A stretch of 64,000 nt of DNA from Salarchaeum japonicum (lineage in GTDB: Archaea; Halobacteriota; Halobacteria; Halobacteriales; Halobacteriaceae): the NCBI RefSeq assembly GCF_020614395.1, contig NZ_CP085324.1:439564-503563 (forward strand), in the 5' to 3' direction. Below the pieces are notes generated by a model. That model was not told the DNA's origin. It did no database searches and saw nothing but the letters and a program-made list of their open reading frames with translations. Within the stretch, counting starts at the first letter, position 1. The number at the start of each line of letters is the position of its first letter. The position numbers and the translations under genes are program-made. Shown here one piece after another: positions 61,913 to 64,000 of this stretch.

Positions 61913-63235
61913 CTACAGGTCGAACACGTCGTCCAGCACGCCCGCGGGGGTCGCGTCACGGAACTCGATGCGGTAGGACACGTCCACGATTGGCGCGTCC
62001 ACGTCCACGACGCGTTCGAGCGCGATGGGCGTCCCCGCGACCACCGCGTCCGGACTGACCGCGTCGATGGTCGCTTCGAGGTCGGCGACCTGAGCGTCCG
62101 AGTACCCCATCGCCGGGAGGACGCGGTCGAGGTGGTCGTACTCGTCGAGCACGTCCGCGATAGACCCGACCGCCGCGCCGCGCGGGTCGAGGCGTTCCGC
62201 CGCGCCGCACTCCTCCGCGGCGACCGTCCCCGCGCCGTACGCGGCGTCCCCGTGCGTGAGCGTCGGCCCGTCCTCCACCACGAGCACCGACGCCCCCCGA
62301 ATCGGGTCGGGGTCGTCGGCGGTGACGACGGAGTCCGCGTGATAGACGGGCGCGTCGGAGTTCGCGTCCCGCACCCGGGAGACCGTCTCCGCGATGTCGT
62401 CCTCGCTCGCCGCGTTCTCCTTGTTCACGACGACCGCGTCCGCGGCTCGGAGGTTCGCCTCCCCCGGATGGTAGGTGTCGGTGTCCCCCGGGCGCAGGGG
62501 GTCTGCGAGCACCACGTGGGCGTCCGGCCGCACGAACGGCAGTTCGTTGTTCCCGCCGTCCCACACCAGCACGTCGCTCTCGTCGCTCGCGCGCGCCAAT
62601 ATCGCCTCGTAGTCCACGCCCGCGTACACCGTGTGGTCGCGCTCCACGTGCTGTTCGTACTCCTCGCGCTCCTCCACGGTCAGACTGTCGAGGTCGCCGA
62701 CGGTGTCGAAGCGCTGCACGCGGTTCGCGGCGAGGTCGCCGTACGGCATCGGCTCACGAACCACGCCCACGTCGAACCCCCGCTCCTGGAGTTCGTCCGC
62801 GAACGCCCGCGAGAGCTGTGACTTCCCGCACCCGGTTCGCACGGCGTCCACCGCCACCACCGGCACGTCCACGGCGAGTTGCATCTCGTCCGGGCCGACG
62901 AGCCGGAACCCCGCGCCAGCGCCGAGCGCGCGCGACGCCGCGTGCATCACGCGCTCGTGTGAGACATCGGAATACGAGAAGACGACCGTGTCCGCGTCCT
63001 CCTCGCGCACGATGTCCTCCAGCTCGGCTTCGGGGCGAACGGGGATGCCGTCGGGGTACCGGGGGCCGGCGAGTTCGGGCGGGTAGCGGTCGTGTCCCGC
63101 GTCGGTCTCCCCGAGGTTCTGGCCGGGCGCGCGCGTGAACGCCACGACCTCGACGGACTCGTCACCGCGGAAGACGGTGTTGAAGTCGTGGAAGTCGCGG
63201 CCCGCCGCGCCCATGATGACCACGCGTTCTGCCAT
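61913..63235 (-). CDS. cyclic 2,3-diphosphoglycerate synthetase-like P-loop protein
   Basis: 440 aa. N-terminal Rossmann VVIMGAAGRDFHDFNTVFRGD, P-loop in VAVDAVRTGCGKSQLSRAFAD (Lys-Ser present) and metal-binding VLVWDGGNNELPFVRPDAH. COG2403-like predicted GTPase/ATPase; in some archaea related enzymes make cyclic diphosphoglycerate. Activity in haloarchaea unknown. Start at 63235. Confidence 0.8.
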   Translation of the reverse strand: MAERVVIMGAAGRDFHDFNTVFRGDESVEVVAFTRAPGQNLGETDAGHDRYPPELAGPRYPDGIPVRPEAELEDIVREEDADTVVFSYSDVSHERVMHAASRALGAGAGFRLVGPDEMQLAVDVPVVAVDAVRTGCGKSQLSRAFADELQERGFDVGVVREPMPYGDLAANRVQRFDTVGDLDSLTVEEREEYEQHVERDHTVYAGVDYEAILARASDESDVLVWDGGNNELPFVRPDAHVVLADPLRPGDTDTYHPGEANLRAADAVVVNKENAASEDDIAETVSRVRDANSDAPVYHADSVVTADDPDPIRGASVLVVEDGPTLTHGDAAYGAGTVAAEECGAAERLDPRGAAVGSIADVLDEYDHLDRVLPAMGYSDAQVADLEATIDAVSPDAVVAGTPIALERVVDVDAPIVDVSYRIEFRDATPAGVLDDVFDL

Positions 63236-63276
63236 ACGGGAACGAGGGCGGGGACGCCCAAAAGTCCGGAGGCCGC

Positions 63277-64000
63277 CTAGAGGAGGACGGCGGGGAGGTA
63301 GCAGAGGAGACAGGCGAGCGCGCTCCGCCGCTCCATCGCGCCCTCCCGCGCGAGCAACGCGAGCACGACCGCCGACACCCCGGTCATGTACGCGATTGGG
63401 AGGAGGACGTTCCCGGAGACGGCGAGGCCGCCGACGGCCGCGCCGACGCCGAGCGAGAACAGCGGGTCGGTGATGTTGCTCCCGAGGAGGGTGCCGACGG
63501 CGATGCCCTCGCGGTCGCGGCGCACCGCGAGCACGGCGACCGTAATCTCGGGGAGCGTCGTGCCGAGGCCGGTGACGACGCCGACGAGGTACGCCGGCAC
63601 GCCGGTCTCGACGGCGAGCGCGCGCCCGCTGGACACGAGAACGTGCCCGCCCGCGACCACGAGCGCCAGCCCGACGACGGTGCGGAGCGCGGCGCGGGCG
63701 CGCGTCGTGTCGCTCGTGCGCTCGGCCAGCCCCCCGTAGTCCTCGTGTTCGTAGAGTGCGGCGAGGAACACGACGTAGAGCGCGACCGCGAGCACGCCCT
63801 CCAGGTGGCTGACGCCGCCGCCGGTCGCGACGAGCGCGGCCATCACCGTCATCGCGGCGAGCATCCCGCCGCCGTACGCCGCGACCTTCCCCCGGGAGAC
63901 GACGAGCGGGCCGACGAGCGCGACCACGCCGATGCCGAGCGTTATCTGGGACGTGGCGGAGCCGACGATGTGGCCGACCACGAGGTCGCCCGCGCCGTAC
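63277..64000 (-). CDS. Na+/Ca2+ antiporter-type transporter, N-terminus cut by window edge
   Basis: About 241 residues of a CaCA-type exchanger, ending with stop at 63277. The alpha-repeat motifs YLVGVVTGLGTTLPEITVA and GTLLGSNITDPLFSLGVG are present, and the first alpha-repeat is partly seen at the edge (GAGDLVVGHIVGSATSQ). Frame is open to base 64000 so the start is outside. It probably exports Ca2+ in exchange for Na+. Confidence 0.88.
   Translation of the reverse strand, partial: YGAGDLVVGHIVGSATSQITLGIGVVALVGPLVVSRGKVAAYGGGMLAAMTVMAALVATGGGVSHLEGVLAVALYVVFLAALYEHEDYGGLAERTSDTTRARAALRTVVGLALVVAGGHVLVSSGRALAVETGVPAYLVGVVTGLGTTLPEITVAVLAVRRDREGIAVGTLLGSNITDPLFSLGVGAAVGGLAVSGNVLLPIAYMTGVSAVVLALLAREGAMERRSALACLLCYLPAVLL

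Noticed and set aside
1-64000. CRISPR array
   Set aside because: No series of regularly spaced direct repeats was found; repeats seen are gene-tail copies and palindromic elements.

Overview
This 64 kb window is chromosomal DNA from an extremely halophilic archaeon (class Halobacteria). The evidence is high G+C with strong third-position bias, very acidic proteins, archaeal information-processing genes (S8e, TFS, RadB, Cdc48/VAT, 20S proteasome, intron-bearing elongator tRNA-Met), archaeosine, F420 and pterin genes, and a complete bacterioruberin carotenoid cluster. The species cannot be fixed from sequence alone. I see no integrase, transposase, CRISPR array or rRNA gene. The window looks like core chromosome plus one small AT-rich insert.

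Layout. 1-4.3 kb: 5' part of cofH (F420), then purine genes purC, purU, purS-purQ. 4.3-6.5 kb: a lipoprotein, the archaeosine radical-SAM enzyme RaSEA, a VanZ-like protein and a DUF5813-like protein. 6.5-14.2 kb: tRNA-Leu with duplicated trailer modules, ferredoxin, cyclophilin, NUDIX, a PAS histidine kinase, a TrpD paralogue, fused siroheme decarboxylase AhbA/AhbB, a cupin and tRNA-Ile. 14.3-19.9 kb: a DUF255 protein, TrmB regulator, AT-rich island (17.06-18.0 kb), mptA and NAD kinase. 19.9-24.4 kb: iron/metal regulon with a regulator, substrate-binding lipoprotein, permease, ATPase and SirR/DtxR repressor. 24.4-33.5 kb: S8e, Cdc48, RadB, a CBS-domain protein and a metal-box-controlled flavoprotein. 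33.5-37.8 kb: tRNA-Val with trailer modules and the trpDFEG operon. 38-41.6 kb: class II ribonucleotide reductase with a translationally coupled mini-ORF, and a small zinc-finger protein. 42-50.7 kb: SDR, proteasome beta-alpha pair, membrane and PH-like proteins, intron-containing tRNA-Met, UspA and ilvD. 50.7-56.3 kb: glycosyltransferase, beta-RFAP synthase, RecA-like protein, coiled-coil/zinc proteins, TFS and a ZIP transporter. 56.4-64 kb: YqjF-like protein, crtD-lyeJ-cruF with convergent crtB and a Bat-type regulator, a cyclic-DPG-synthetase-like P-loop protein and a truncated Na+/Ca2+ antiporter.

How parts work together. A near-perfect palindrome (TTTAGGC-N2-GCCTAAA) lies directly before four transcription units: an HTH regulator, the iron-type ABC transporter, sirR itself and a flavoprotein 8 kb away. 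This defines a probable metal-repressed regulon. MptA, RaSEA and beta-RFAP synthase belong to pterin and archaeosine routes. CrtB, CrtD, LyeJ and CruF together cover much of C50 carotenoid synthesis.

Most unusual signal. At five loci (three tRNA genes, the cyclophilin gene and radB) the 3' end of the gene is copied again just downstream, with perfect hairpins inside or beside the duplicated segment. Separately, four copies of a palindromic element (T-tract, long nested stem, A-tract) sit 0-1 bp from stop codons, or in one case abut the duplicated tail of radB. I know of no named family that covers these; they are the main candidates for something undescribed.
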